Source of the DNA: Beijerinckiaceae bacterium
Lineage (GTDB): Bacteria > Pseudomonadota > Alphaproteobacteria > Rhizobiales > Beijerinckiaceae
Direction of reading: 5' to 3'
NCBI GenBank assembly: GCA_009773635.1
Contig: WSYC01000006.1
Span: 111,688 to 175,687, forward strand
DNA: 64,000 nucleotides
Each line of letters starts with the position of its first letter. The first letter of the stretch is position 1. A program made the translations under genes and the position numbers. The notes beneath the pieces were generated by a model. That model ran no database searches and was not told the origin of the DNA. It was given only the letters and a program-made list of their open reading frames with translations. This document shows positions 36,905 through 45,273 of this stretch, piece by piece.

Positions 36905-37465
36905 ATGACCAGCCAGATCGACGGTCTGATTGACAAGATCAGGGAGCTTGAAGACGTGCTTGAAGCCGAGTTTGCCAAGCGAAGTGCTGGTTTGCGCTTC
37001 GGCCTTGAGCATGGCCGTGTGGTGTTCGAGGAAGAGCTGCGCCGCCGGCATCTTGAGCTCAAGACAAACGTGTTCCGCTACATTACGCGGGCACGTCTGG
37101 TCGTGATCCTGACTGCGCCCGTCATTTACGCGCTGATCATCCCGTTCGTGCTGCTCGATCTGTTCGTGAGCGTCTATCAGGCGATCTGTTTTCCGGCCTA
37201 TGGCATCGAGAAGGTGCGTCGCGCGGATTACTTCGCATTTGACCGGCAGCATCTGGCGTATCTCAACGCCATCGAGAAGCTGAACTGCGCCTATTGTTCC
37301 TATGGTAACGGGCTGATCGCATATGTCCGGGAGATCGCGGCCCGAACCGAGAGGCACTGGTGCCCGATCAAGCACGCCCGCCGCGTGATCGGCACGCATC
37401 AACACTACCGGGAGTTCGCCGATTATGCCGATGCCGACGCGTTTCGTGCGCGTCGGCCGGAATGA
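36905..37465 (+). CDS. Conserved-looking membrane protein, unknown function
   Basis: A 186-residue protein with a charged helical N-terminus (about residues 1-55, coiled-coil-like), two adjacent hydrophobic stretches (about 66-98, VVILTAPVIYALIIPFVLLDLF) and a C-terminal soluble part with NCAYCSYGNGLIAYVREIA and RHWCPIKHARR. The three cysteines and nearby histidines could bind a metal. I have seen this motif set in proteobacterial hypothetical proteins but cannot name a family. Ribosome site is weak. Confidence 0.7.
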   Translation: MTSQIDGLIDKIRELEDVLEAEFAKRSAGLRFGLEHGRVVFEEELRRRHLELKTNVFRYITRARLVVILTAPVIYALIIPFVLLDLFVSVYQAICFPAYGIEKVRRADYFAFDRQHLAYLNAIEKLNCAYCSYGNGLIAYVREIAARTERHWCPIKHARRVIGTHQHYREFADYADADAFRARRPE

Positions 37466-37482
37466 GGCTGCGCCCGGTGTGG

Positions 37483-37893
37483 CTACTTCCGCCACTCCTC
37501 GATGCCGACGACCTTGGCACCCGTATAAGCCCAGAAGGCTTTGTAGCCCGGCGTCCCGTCCTCGGTGACGAGCAGCATCACGCCGCTCTGGCCGTTGCCG
37601 GAGAAATTGGCGGCGATGATCTTGCCATCACCGATGCCGAAGCCGGTCCAGGTCTGCGAGCCGATCCGCCAGACGATCCGCCAGGTGTTTTCGCCGGTCT
37701 GGGTGAGGGAGGAGGAGCCGGTATAGCTGCCCCCTGTGCCTTCCTGCCCTTTGACCCGGTAATCGCCCGCGCCTTGCGCGGCAGCAGGCAGCGCGAACGC
37801 GATGCTGGCGGCGAGGAATGCGCCGGCAGCCACAAGACGGGCAGCTGCAGGACGAGGCTGGCACCTGCTGGAAGAGAGAGCAAAATTGGACAT
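37483..37893 (-). CDS. Exported hypothetical protein
   Basis: A 136-residue protein with a signal peptide (LVAAGAFLAASIAFALPAAAQG). The mature part is about 95 residues of beta-rich sequence: GGSYTGSSSLTQTGENTWRI, QTWTGFGIGDGKIIAANFSG, and an end EEWRK. It resembles small secreted fibronectin- or lipocalin-like proteins, but I recognise no family. It faces away from the nuo operon. Confidence 0.7.
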   Translation of the reverse strand: MSNFALSSSRCQPRPAAARLVAAGAFLAASIAFALPAAAQGAGDYRVKGQEGTGGSYTGSSSLTQTGENTWRIVWRIGSQTWTGFGIGDGKIIAANFSGNGQSGVMLLVTEDGTPGYKAFWAYTGAKVVGIEEWRK

Positions 37894-38237
37894 TCAATTT
37901 CCCCGGAACGGTTCTGGTGAAGGGTGGTTGGTCGGCACGCACAGGAAGCACAGCAGGCAGGAAACGGCTGGTGGCGTTCTGCCCGGCGCCAGCACGAATC
38001 GGCGGCACCATGAACAATCCTAGCGTGCGCTTTCGGCCCGCGTCATGTCGAATTGTGGCCATGGCGACGGCGGGAAGGACGTGATCCACAGCTTGGCACC
38101 AGACAAAACCCGGCGCGGGCGATCACCTCTGCCGCGCTGCGACAAAAACCTTCAGCAAAAGGTCGGGTATTGGCGCCTCGCTGCTTGCGCAACCCGGACG
38201 GCTCCATTAATCGGAGGGAACACTCTGGGGAAGCTCC
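37894..38237. other. Upstream region of the nuo operon
   Basis: A 344-base gap between two divergent transcription units. It must hold the promoter of the 20-kb nuo operon. One possible pair is TTGCGC and TAATCG with 17 bases between them (from 38185), about 25 bases before the nuoA start, but it is weak and very close. No protein gene is seen. Confidence 0.4.
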
Positions 38238-38603
38238 ATGCAAACGCTCCTTGTCGACTATCTCCCGCTCGTCCTCTTCATTGGCCTCAGCGCAGTGATC
38301 GGTCTCGCGCTGCTCATCGCGCCGTTCGCGGTGGCGCACAAGAACCCCGATCCCGAGAAGGTTTCGGCGTATGAGTGCGGCTTCAACGCCTTCGATGATG
38401 CGCGCATGAAGTTCGATGTGCGGTTCTACCTCGTCGCGATCCTCTTCATCATCTTCGATCTCGAAGTCGCTTTCCTGTTTCCCTGGGCCGTCGCGCTGAA
38501 GGACGTCGGGGCGTTCGGCTTCTGGTCGATGATGGTGTTCCTCGGCGTTCTGACCATCGGCTTCGTCTATGAATGGCGCAAGGGCGCGCTGGAGTGGGAT
38601 TGA
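38238..38603 (+). CDS. nuoA: NADH-quinone oxidoreductase subunit A
   Basis: A 121-residue membrane subunit of respiratory complex I, which couples NADH oxidation to proton pumping. Three transmembrane helices are visible, and the conserved loop [20 protein letters not shown] plus [21 protein letters not shown] identify NuoA. Length is normal. It is the first gene of the operon; nuoB starts four bases after its stop. Confidence 0.97.
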   Translation: MQTLLVDYLPLVLFIGLSAVIGLALLIAPFAVAHKNPDPEKVSAYECGFNAFDDARMKFDVRFYLVAILFIIFDLEVAFLFPWAVALKDVGAFGFWSMMVFLGVLTIGFVYEWRKGALEWD

Positions 38604-38607
38604 GACC

Positions 38608-39171
38608 ATGAACACGCTCGTAGCTCCCCAGCCGAAAGGCATCCTCGACCCCGCGACCGGCAAGCCTTTCGGCGCGACCGATCCGTTCTTCGTCGAGATC
38701 AACAACGAACTCGCCGACAAGGGCTTCCTCGTTACCGCGACCGACGATCTCATCAACTGGGCCCGCACCGGCTCGCTGATGTGGATGACCTTCGGCCTCG
38801 CGTGCTGCGCGGTGGAAATGATGCAGCTCTCGATGCCGCGCTATGATGTCGAGCGCTTCGGCTTTGCGCCGCGCGGTTCGCCCCGCCAGTCGGACGTGAT
38901 GATCGTCGCCGGCACGCTCACCAACAAGATGGCCCCCGCGCTCCGCAAGGTCTACGACCAGATGCCGGAACCGCGTTACGTCATCTCGATGGGCTCCTGC
39001 GCCAACGGCGGTGGCTATTATCACTACAGCTATTCGGTGGTGCGCGGCTGCGATCGCATCGTGCCGGTGGATATCTACGTGCCGGGCTGCCCGCCGACGG
39101 CGGAAGCGCTGCTCTACGGCGTGCTGCTGCTGCAGAAGAAGATCCGCCGCACGGGCACGATCGAACGGTAG
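38608..39171 (+). CDS. nuoB: NADH-quinone oxidoreductase subunit B
   Basis: A 187-residue subunit holding cluster N2, the electron donor to quinone. The four ligands are visible: the tandem Cys66-Cys67 in LACCAVEM, Cys131 in MGSCANGGG and Cys161 in VPGCPPTAE. The ATG at 38608 follows nuoA closely; an in-frame upstream start would overlap nuoA. A palindromic repeat separates it from nuoC. Confidence 0.97.
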   Translation: MNTLVAPQPKGILDPATGKPFGATDPFFVEINNELADKGFLVTATDDLINWARTGSLMWMTFGLACCAVEMMQLSMPRYDVERFGFAPRGSPRQSDVMIVAGTLTNKMAPALRKVYDQMPEPRYVISMGSCANGGGYYHYSYSVVRGCDRIVPVDIYVPGCPPTAEALLYGVLLLQKKIRRTGTIER

Positions 39172-39184
39172 GAAATAGACAGGC

Positions 39185-39310
39185 CGTCATGGCCGGGGCA
39201 TAGCCGTTCTCCAAAGACGGCGTTCTTTCAGAACACCTATGGCCCGGCCATCCACGACTTGAAGACAGGTAGTTTAGTCGTGGATGCCCGCTACACGGGC
39301 GGACATGACG
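39185..39310. repeat. Composite palindromic repeat between nuoB and nuoC
   Basis: A 126-base element of nested inverted repeats: outer CGTCATG/CATGACG, an inner pair GGCCGGGGCATAG / CTATGGCCCGGCC (12 of 13), and ATCCACGAC/GTCGTGGAT (perfect 9 bp). It occupies nearly all of the nuoB-nuoC gap. The phrase around GTCATGGCCGGG is one I associate with dispersed repeats in Bradyrhizobium-like genomes. The folded RNA may affect mRNA stability between the two genes. Confidence 0.8.
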
Positions 39311-39326
39311 AGCGGAGAGGGGCGCG

Positions 39327-39962
39327 ATGTCCGAAGCACTGCACATTCTCGCGGCGCATATCGAAAAGGCCCTGCCGGGCAAGGTGACCGGGCACGAGAT
39401 CGCCTATGGCGAACTCACGCTTCACGCCGAGGGCGCGGCGATCGTCGATGTCGTGAAGTTCCTGCGTGACGACGCCGATTGCGGCTTCCTCAACCTCACC
39501 GACATCTGCGGCGCGGATTATCCGGCGCGCGCAAAGCGCTTCGATGTCGTCTACCACTTCCTGTCCCCGAAGCACGTGCGGCGCATCCGCATCAAGGTTC
39601 AGACGGATGAGGTAACGCCGGTGCCCTCGATCACAGGGGAGTTTCCGGGCGCGAACTGGTTCGAGCGCGAAGCCTACGACATGTATGGCATGCTCTTTAC
39701 CGATCACCCGGACCTGCGCCGCCTGCTGACGGATTACGGCTTTCAGGGCCACCCCTTGCGCAAGGATTTCCCGCTCACGGGCTACGTCGAGGTCCGCTAC
39801 GACGATGCCGAGAAGCGCGTTGTCTACGAGCCGGTGAAGCTCAATCAGGAATTCCGCAATTTTGACTTCCTCAGCCCGTGGGAAGGGACGGATTACGTTC
39901 TGCCGGGTGACGAGAAGGCGAAGGGGGGAGGCCATGTTGGCCTTATTAGTAGGATATCCTGA
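39327..39962 (+). CDS. nuoC: NADH-quinone oxidoreductase subunit C, with altered C-terminus
   Basis: A 211-residue subunit of the peripheral arm. The family signature is intact ([42 protein letters not shown]), and so is the usual C-terminal [25 protein letters not shown] normal stop would follow here; compared with the duplicated tail at 40266-40340 one extra base (a run of six G) shifts out the TAG, so the protein reads on for about 12 residues ([12 protein letters not shown]) and overlaps the next gene by 29 bases. Function is probably unaffected because the end is a flexible tail. Confidence 0.94.
   Translation: MSEALHILAAHIEKALPGKVTGHEIAYGELTLHAEGAAIVDVVKFLRDDADCGFLNLTDICGADYPARAKRFDVVYHFLSPKHVRRIRIKVQTDEVTPVPSITGEFPGANWFEREAYDMYGMLFTDHPDLRRLLTDYGFQGHPLRKDFPLTGYVEVRYDDAEKRVVYEPVKLNQEFRNFDFLSPWEGTDYVLPGDEKAKGGGHVGLISRIS
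39855..39923 (+). repeat. Direct repeat of the nuoC 3' end, copy 1
   Basis: The last 23 codons before the nuoC read-through. They match 40266-40334 at 61 of 69 bases; six of the eight differences are synonymous. This is the copy inside functional nuoC. Confidence 0.9.
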
Positions 39963-40248
39963 CCTGCTTTTTCTTGTCCTACCCGGCTTGGCAGGATTTT
40001 TCTTTGCCTTTGGAACATCCAGTAAGTTTGGTAAAAATTGGCGCATACTTGCTATGTTGTTGAGTATCATACCGGCAGGCTTTTTGCTTTTGATTGCGAT
40101 TCTCGGCGTCGCCTTGGGTGGAGGTCTTAGCGCTGCGTTGATCATACTAGCAATTTATGAGCATAGTGTTGTTCCTGCATTTCTGGGGTGGGGACTTACT
40201 GCGTTGATGTTGAAGTATGTTGTTTCGATAGACAGGAAATTCGAATGA
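39934..40248 (+). CDS. Small low-GC membrane protein between nuoC and nuoD (first)
   Basis: A 104-residue very hydrophobic protein with about three transmembrane helices ([40 protein letters not shown], and a third near the C-terminus) and a short charged tail (SIDRKFE). A GGGGGAGG ribosome site lies four bases before the ATG. GC content in sampled lines is about 42-48%, far below the flanking nuo genes. It overlaps nuoC at its start and the 31-codon chimera at its end (ATGA). No family is recognised. It could be an acquired membrane peptide, an effector, or a complex I-associated factor. Confidence 0.75.
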   Translation: MLALLVGYPDLLFLVLPGLAGFFFAFGTSSKFGKNWRILAMLLSIIPAGFLLLIAILGVALGGGLSAALIILAIYEHSVVPAFLGWGLTALMLKYVVSIDRKFE

Positions 40249-40340
40249 TCGAACAACTCAACGTGCGCAATTTTGACTTCCTCAACCTGTGGGAAGGCAC
40301 TGACTACGTGCTGCCCGGTGACGAGAAAGCGAAGGCATAG
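40245..40340 (+). pseudogene. 31-codon chimera of nuoD start and nuoC end
   Basis: An open frame [10 protein letters not shown] followed by a nuoC tail ending GDEKAKA. Its first ten codons resemble the nuoD start [10 protein letters not shown] (24 of 30 bases), and the rest duplicates the nuoC 3' end (61 of 69 bases). It overlaps the preceding gene by ATGA and stops three bases before the next ATG, so it is probably translated by coupling. I read it as the junction scar of a tandem duplication rather than a functional gene. Confidence 0.75.
40266..40334 (+). repeat. Direct repeat of the nuoC 3' end, copy 2
   Basis: Second copy of the nuoC tail, 411 bases downstream of the first. This copy keeps the stop codon (GCATAG) that nuoC has lost. 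Confidence 0.9.
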
Positions 40341-40343
40341 GCC

Positions 40344-40685
40344 ATGCTGGAATGGCTTCTCTTTCCTATGAGTCTCGGAGGAACGAGTTTCCCCATCTTC
40401 CTTTTTGGTGGGTTTGCTTTTCTGCTTGGGTTGTTTTTCAAGTTCGCGCTCGTGTGTGGAGCCTCTGTCGGAGCGGTTTCTTTGACGGCAAGCCTCTTGC
40501 TCTATGTATTGTGCTTTCCGTTGGTGATCGGACTGTTCGCTGGCGGTGTGCTGGTGAAGGATTTGGTGAGCGAGTCCTTAATTGTGGCTTACGCGCTTAT
40601 ACAGGGCGCGGGTGGAGTGCTGGGATGGTGGGCCGGAAAGCTTCTGTCGCCGTCGCTTCGTCAGAAAGGTGAACAGGTTCAATGA
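40344..40685 (+). CDS. Small low-GC membrane protein between nuoC and nuoD (second)
   Basis: A 113-residue hydrophobic protein with about three transmembrane helices ([41 protein letters not shown], and [18 protein letters not shown]) and a basic C-terminus (RQKGEQVQ). GC in a sampled line is about 43%. It starts in the same GGCCATG context as the first small gene and ends in an ATGA overlap with nuoD. The size, topology and upstream context suggest a diverged paralogue of that gene, though direct sequence likeness is slight. No family recognised. Confidence 0.75.
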   Translation: MLEWLLFPMSLGGTSFPIFLFGGFAFLLGLFFKFALVCGASVGAVSLTASLLLYVLCFPLVIGLFAGGVLVKDLVSESLIVAYALIQGAGGVLGWWAGKLLSPSLRQKGEQVQ

Positions 40686-41875
40686 CCGAACAACCGAATA
40701 TGCGCAATTTCACGATCAATTTTGGCCCGCAGCATCCGGCGGCGCACGGCGTGCTGCGCCTCGTGCTGGAGCTGGATGGCGAGATCGTCACCCGCACCGA
40801 TCCGCATATCGGGCTCCTGCATCGCGGCACTGAAAAGCTGATCGAGGCCAAGACCTACCTTCAGGCGGTGCCGTATTTCGACCGGCTCGATTACGTCGCC
40901 CCGATGAACCAGGAGCATGCCTACGCGCTGGCGGTCGAGAAGCTCTTGGGCATCACCGTGCCGAAGCGCGGCCAGCTCATCCGCGTGCTCTATTCGGAAA
41001 TCGGCCGTATTCTCAGCCACATCCTCAATGTCACCACGCAGGCGATGGACGTCGGCGCGCTCACCCCGCCGGTCTGGGGTTTCGAGGAGCGCGAGAAGCT
41101 GATGATCTTCTACGAGCGCGCGTGTGGTGCCCGCATGCACGCGGCCTATGTGCGCCCCGGCGGCGTGCATCAGGACCTGCCGGATGACCTCATCGACGAT
41201 ATCGATGCCTTCTGCGAGCCGTTCCTCACCTTCTGTGACGATCTCGAAGGCCTTCTGACGGATAACCGCATCTTCAAGCAGCGCAATGTCGATATCGGCA
41301 TCGTCAACCTTGATGATTGCTGGAAGTGGGGCTTCTCGGGCGTGATGGTGCGCGGCTCCGGCGCTGCGTGGGATTTGCGCCGCTCGATGCCTTACGAGTG
41401 CTATTCGGAGTTCGATTTCGACATCCCGATCGGCAAGAACGGCGATTGCTACGACCGCTACTGCATCCGCATGGAAGAGATGCGCCAGTCGATCCGCATC
41501 ATGAAGCAGTGCATCGCCAAATTGCGCGGCCCGGATGGCAAGACGCCGATCTCATCGCTCGATGGCAAGATCGTGCCGCCGAAGCGCTCCGAAATGAAGC
41601 GCTCGATGGAAGCGTTGATCCACCACTTCAAGCTCTACACCGAGGGCTATCACGTGCCTGCCGGTGAGGTTTATGCCGCCGTGGAAGCGCCGAAGGGCGA
41701 ATTCGGCGTCTATCTTGTCGCGGATGGCACCAACAAGCCGTATCGCTGCAAGGTGAAGGCACCGGGTTTTGCCCATCTTTCGGCGATGGATTTCATGTGC
41801 AAGGGCCACATGCTCGCGGATGTCTCCGCGATTCTGGGCTCGCTCGATATCGTGTTCGGGGAAGTCGATCGGTGA
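40682..41875 (+). CDS. nuoD: NADH-quinone oxidoreductase subunit D
   Basis: A 397-residue subunit that, with NuoB, forms the quinone-binding pocket. It opens with [28 protein letters not shown], the universal NuoD start with the quinone-site histidine, and continues with [25 protein letters not shown]-like [17 protein letters not shown], and ends with [12 protein letters not shown], also typical. Full length and intact despite the disturbed region before it. Confidence 0.97.
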   Translation: MTEQPNMRNFTINFGPQHPAAHGVLRLVLELDGEIVTRTDPHIGLLHRGTEKLIEAKTYLQAVPYFDRLDYVAPMNQEHAYALAVEKLLGITVPKRGQLIRVLYSEIGRILSHILNVTTQAMDVGALTPPVWGFEEREKLMIFYERACGARMHAAYVRPGGVHQDLPDDLIDDIDAFCEPFLTFCDDLEGLLTDNRIFKQRNVDIGIVNLDDCWKWGFSGVMVRGSGAAWDLRRSMPYECYSEFDFDIPIGKNGDCYDRYCIRMEEMRQSIRIMKQCIAKLRGPDGKTPISSLDGKIVPPKRSEMKRSMEALIHHFKLYTEGYHVPAGEVYAAVEAPKGEFGVYLVADGTNKPYRCKVKAPGFAHLSAMDFMCKGHMLADVSAILGSLDIVFGEVDR

Positions 41876-42183
41876 GGCGCGGGGCGACATGGCCAAGGGT
41901 CATGCTGCCCGTTTCCGTCCGCCTGCGACCATGCCGGGTCTGGCCTTTTGCCTGAGAAGCCGGTGCTCCTGTCGCGATGTTGCCGGACTGCCGCCGCTGT
42001 CACGCGGCGCTGCTGCGCCTGAAACCGGAGGCCATGTGTGGATCACCCGAATGTCGGGTGTGATGATCTGAGTTTTTAGCGTTTCCAGACTTGCTCCAGC
42101 CGGTGAGGGTGGTAAGACCCGAACATTGCCGCGCTGCGGTAGATCTGGCTTCGAGTCCGATTGAGCGCGTTCGAGGAAGAAAG
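41876..42183. other. nuoD-nuoE gap with a small doubtful ORF
   Basis: A 308-base gap inside the operon, unusually long. A 60-codon frame begins at 41889 (MAKGHAARFRPPATMPG) after a GGGGCG stretch but has no family likeness. A terminator-like hairpin lies at 42042-42077. Otherwise nothing is recognised. Confidence 0.5.
42042..42077 (+). terminator. Terminator-like hairpin inside the nuo operon
   Basis: ATCACCCGA and TCGGGTGTGAT pair with a two-base bulge around a 3-base loop, followed a few bases later by GAGTTTTTA. Placed in the nuoD-nuoE gap, it could reduce read-through or mark an mRNA processing site. The T run is offset nine bases from the stem, so full termination is unlikely. Confidence 0.35.
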
Positions 42184-43401
42184 ATGTCGTCACGCCGCCT
42201 TGCTCCTGATGCTGTCCAGCCCGCTTCTTTCGCGTTCGACAAGGCCGGGAAGGCCATGGTCGAGACCTGGATTGCGAAATATCCCGCCGGTCGACAGGCC
42301 TCCGCCGTCATTCCGCTGCTCTGGGAAGCCCAGAAGCAGGCGGGCGGCTGGCTGCCCCGCGCCGCGATCGAGCATGTGGCCGAAGTGCTCGGCATGCCGA
42401 ACATCCGGGTGCTGGAGGTCGCGACCTTCTACACCATGTTCAACCTTGAGCCGGCTGGTACGCATTTCATCCAGCTGTGTGGCACGGTGCCGTGCCACTG
42501 CATGGGTGCGCAGGACCTCAAGAAAGTTCTGAAAGACAAGATCGGCGCCGAGCATCACGTGACGGCGGACGGCAAGTTTTCCTGGCTTGAGGTCGAATGC
42601 CTCGGCGCCTGCTGCAACGCGCCGATGGTGCAGATCAACGATGATTATTACGAGGACCTCACGCCCGAGAGCCTTGCTAAACTGATCGATGATATGGCCG
42701 CCGGCAAGCCGGTCAAGATCGGCCCGCAGAACGGGCGCAAGGCTTCGGAACCGAAGGACAGCATCAAGACGCTCAAAGATGCCGCGCTGTATGACGGTTC
42801 GGCGGTCGGATCATGGAAGAAGGCCTTCGACGAGCGCGTCGCCGCGCAGAAGAAGGCCAAGGAAGAGGCCGCCAAGGCCGCTGCTGAAGCGGGCAAGGCC
42901 ACCGGGGGCGCTCCGGCGGCGGCCCCTGCTGCGCCTGCGCCTGCTGCGGTCAAAGCGTCCGAGCCGAAAGCTCAAGCAGAGCCCAAGGTGAAGGTGGTTG
43001 CAGCCAAGGCTGAGCCTAAAGCCAAGGCCGAGCCAAAAGCTGGGTCAAAGCCCAAAGCCGCCCCCAAAGCCAAGGCCGCTCCGGCTCCTTCTGCCGCTGA
43101 ACCGGCTCCTGTGGGCGATGAATTTAAGCCCGAACTGCTCAAGGCCGCGCGGGGCGGCAAGGCCGATGATCTTGAACTGATCTGGGGCGTCGGCCCCAAG
43201 CTCGGCAAGATGCTGAACGGCATGGGCGTGTTCCATTTCGACCAGATCGCCAAGTGGTCTAACGAAAACCTCGCCTGGGTGGATCAGAACCTTGGAGCCT
43301 TCAAAGGCCGTGCCGTGCGGGACGACTGGATCGGGCAATCGAAGAAGCTGGCGACCGGCTGGCGGCCCGAGAATGCCGTTGGCGATAAACCGGTGAAATG
43401 A
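42184..43401 (+). CDS. nuoE: NADH-quinone oxidoreductase subunit E with C-terminal HhH-like extension
   Basis: A 405-residue protein. Residues 1-190 are the thioredoxin-fold NuoE with its 2Fe-2S ligands Cys99, Cys104 (LCGTVPC) and Cys139, Cys143 (CLGAC). A Lys/Ala/Pro-rich linker follows (about 245-335), then a 65-residue domain with DLELIWGVGPKLGKMLNGMG, a helix-hairpin-helix resembling the FEN1-like domain found in some alphaproteobacterial NuoE and ribosomal proteins. Classical NuoE is only about 170-220 residues. The stop overlaps the following lipoprotein gene by ATGA. Confidence 0.95.
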   Translation: MSSRRLAPDAVQPASFAFDKAGKAMVETWIAKYPAGRQASAVIPLLWEAQKQAGGWLPRAAIEHVAEVLGMPNIRVLEVATFYTMFNLEPAGTHFIQLCGTVPCHCMGAQDLKKVLKDKIGAEHHVTADGKFSWLEVECLGACCNAPMVQINDDYYEDLTPESLAKLIDDMAAGKPVKIGPQNGRKASEPKDSIKTLKDAALYDGSAVGSWKKAFDERVAAQKKAKEEAAKAAAEAGKATGGAPAAAPAAPAPAAVKASEPKAQAEPKVKVVAAKAEPKAKAEPKAGSKPKAAPKAKAAPAPSAAEPAPVGDEFKPELLKAARGGKADDLELIWGVGPKLGKMLNGMGVFHFDQIAKWSNENLAWVDQNLGAFKGRAVRDDWIGQSKKLATGWRPENAVGDKPVK

Positions 43402-43967
43402 GGCCAGCGCGCATGTTCGTTTCCCCCGCTCAGGCTGATCGTGCAGCCGGCTCGTTCGAGCCGGACCGCGCACGCCTGCTGGCGGGGCTGCTGGTTGCCG
43501 GTGGTTTGTCGCTTGGCCTCGCGGCCTGCGGCGGTGAAGTTGCCAAGAAGGTCGCCTTCGATGGGGCCGAGCACGCGGCCTATATCGCCAAGGGCAAGGC
43601 GAGCATTGACGGCGAGGGCTTTCTGCGCCGGCCCAACGGCTGGCTGGCGCGCTGCTCCGGCGGCGTTGTCTATCTCGTGCCGGCGACGCCGTATTTCCGC
43701 GAATGGGTCGAGGTCTATCGCGCCGGCAACCGGATCGCGAATTCGAGCCAGCTTAACGAGAGCCATTCGAAGGCGATCCGCAAGACCCAGTGCACCATGC
43801 AGGGCCGGTTCCAGTTCGCCGATCTGCCGGCGGGCAAGTGGATCATCGTCACCCGCGTGACCTATGATGGCAACGAGTGGAACAGCGATTCCACCCTCGT
43901 TGCCGAAGTTGAAACCAGACCCGGGGAAACCGCGACAGCGATCCTCTCCAACCCGAACCGGATTTAG
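43398..43967 (+). CDS. Putative lipoprotein between nuoE and nuoF
   Basis: A 189-residue protein with a lipobox LSLGLAACG at about residues 37-45, preceded by a hydrophobic stretch and an unusually long N-terminal lead; a later start at the second Met is possible. The mature part includes [29 protein letters not shown] and [23 protein letters not shown], which looks like a carboxypeptidase-regulatory-like beta-sandwich. Its start overlaps the nuoE stop and nuoF begins four bases after it. The role in relation to complex I is unknown. Confidence 0.75.
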   Translation: MRPARMFVSPAQADRAAGSFEPDRARLLAGLLVAGGLSLGLAACGGEVAKKVAFDGAEHAAYIAKGKASIDGEGFLRRPNGWLARCSGGVVYLVPATPYFREWVEVYRAGNRIANSSQLNESHSKAIRKTQCTMQGRFQFADLPAGKWIIVTRVTYDGNEWNSDSTLVAEVETRPGETATAILSNPNRI

Positions 43968-43971
43968 CGGC

Positions 43972-45273
43972 ATGCTTCACGATCGCGACCGCATTTTTAC
44001 CAATCTCTACGGCCTGCATGACGCGGGCCTCAAGGGCGCGCTCAAGCGCGGCAACTGGGATGGCACCAAGCATATCCTTGTCATGGGGCGCGACTGGATC
44101 ATCGACGAGATGAAGGCATCGGGCCTGCGTGGGCGCGGCGGCGCCGGCTTCCCGACGGGCATGAAATGGTCCTTCATGCCGAAGGTGAACGACGGTCGCC
44201 CGCATTATCTCGTTGTGAATGCGGATGAATCCGAGCCCGGTACCTGCAAGGACCGCGAGATCATGCGCCATGATCCGCACCTTCTGATCGAAGGTTGCCT
44301 GCTCGCTTCCTTTGCGATGGGCGCGCATGCGGCCTATATCTACATGCGCGGCGAATATATCGCCGAGCGCCACGCGCTCCAGAAGGCGGTCGATGAAGCC
44401 TACGCTGCCAAGCTCGTCGGCAAGGATAACATCCACGGCTATCCCTTTGATATCTATGTGCATCATGGCGCCGGCGCCTATATCTGCGGTGAGGAAACCG
44501 CGCTCCTTGAAAGCCTCGAGGGCAAGAAGGGCCAGCCGCGCCTCAAGCCGCCGTTTCCGGCGAACATGGGGCTCTATGGCTGTCCGACGACGGTCAACAA
44601 CGTCGAATCCATCGCGGTTGCCGGCACGATTCTGCGGCGCGGCGCGGCGTGGTTCAATTCGATCGGCCGGCCGAACAATGTCGGCACAAAACTCTTCTGC
44701 GTTTCCGGCCATGTGAATACGCCGTGTAACGTCGAGGAGGCCATGGGCCTGACGTTCCGCGAGCTGATCGACACGCATTGCGGCGGCATCCGCGGTGGTT
44801 GGGATAACCTCAAGGCGGTCATTCCCGGCGGCTCCTCGGTGCCGATGGTGCCGGCGCACGAGATCATCGATGCGCCGATGGATTTTGACACGCTGCGCGG
44901 GCTCAAATCTGGCCTCGGCACAGCGGCAGTGATCGTGATGGATAAATCCACCGATCTCGTCTCGGCGATCGCGCGGCTCGCGCACTTCTACAAGCACGAG
45001 AGCTGCGGGCAGTGCACACCGTGCCGCGAAGGCACCGGCTGGATGGCGCGCGTCATGGCCCGCATGGCCGAAGGCCGTGCCCACAAGCGCGAGATCGACA
45101 TGCTGCTTGATGTCTCGACCCGCATCGAAGGCCATACGATCTGCGCCCTCGGCGATGCCGCGGCATGGCCAATCCAGGGCCTGATCCGGCATTTCCGCCA
45201 CGAGATCGAGGCGAAAATCGACCAGTATTCGGCCAATCCGCACGGAGAACCCGTGCGCGTCGCGGCGGAGTGA
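43972..45273 (+). CDS. nuoF: NADH-quinone oxidoreductase subunit F
   Basis: A 433-residue flavoprotein that oxidises NADH. FMN/NADH-site motifs are intact: [49 protein letters not shown], and the N3 cluster ligands in [15 protein letters not shown]. It starts at the ATG at 43972. The stop overlaps the next start by one base, so the DNA methyltransferase gene is directly coupled to it. Confidence 0.97.
   Translation: MLHDRDRIFTNLYGLHDAGLKGALKRGNWDGTKHILVMGRDWIIDEMKASGLRGRGGAGFPTGMKWSFMPKVNDGRPHYLVVNADESEPGTCKDREIMRHDPHLLIEGCLLASFAMGAHAAYIYMRGEYIAERHALQKAVDEAYAAKLVGKDNIHGYPFDIYVHHGAGAYICGEETALLESLEGKKGQPRLKPPFPANMGLYGCPTTVNNVESIAVAGTILRRGAAWFNSIGRPNNVGTKLFCVSGHVNTPCNVEEAMGLTFRELIDTHCGGIRGGWDNLKAVIPGGSSVPMVPAHEIIDAPMDFDTLRGLKSGLGTAAVIVMDKSTDLVSAIARLAHFYKHESCGQCTPCREGTGWMARVMARMAEGRAHKREIDMLLDVSTRIEGHTICALGDAAAWPIQGLIRHFRHEIEAKIDQYSANPHGEPVRVAAE

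Noticed and set aside
41889-42071. A 60-codon frame in the nuoD-nuoE gap
   Set aside because: It has no family likeness, no clear ribosome site and overlaps the terminator-like hairpin, so I left it as doubtful and did not call a gene.
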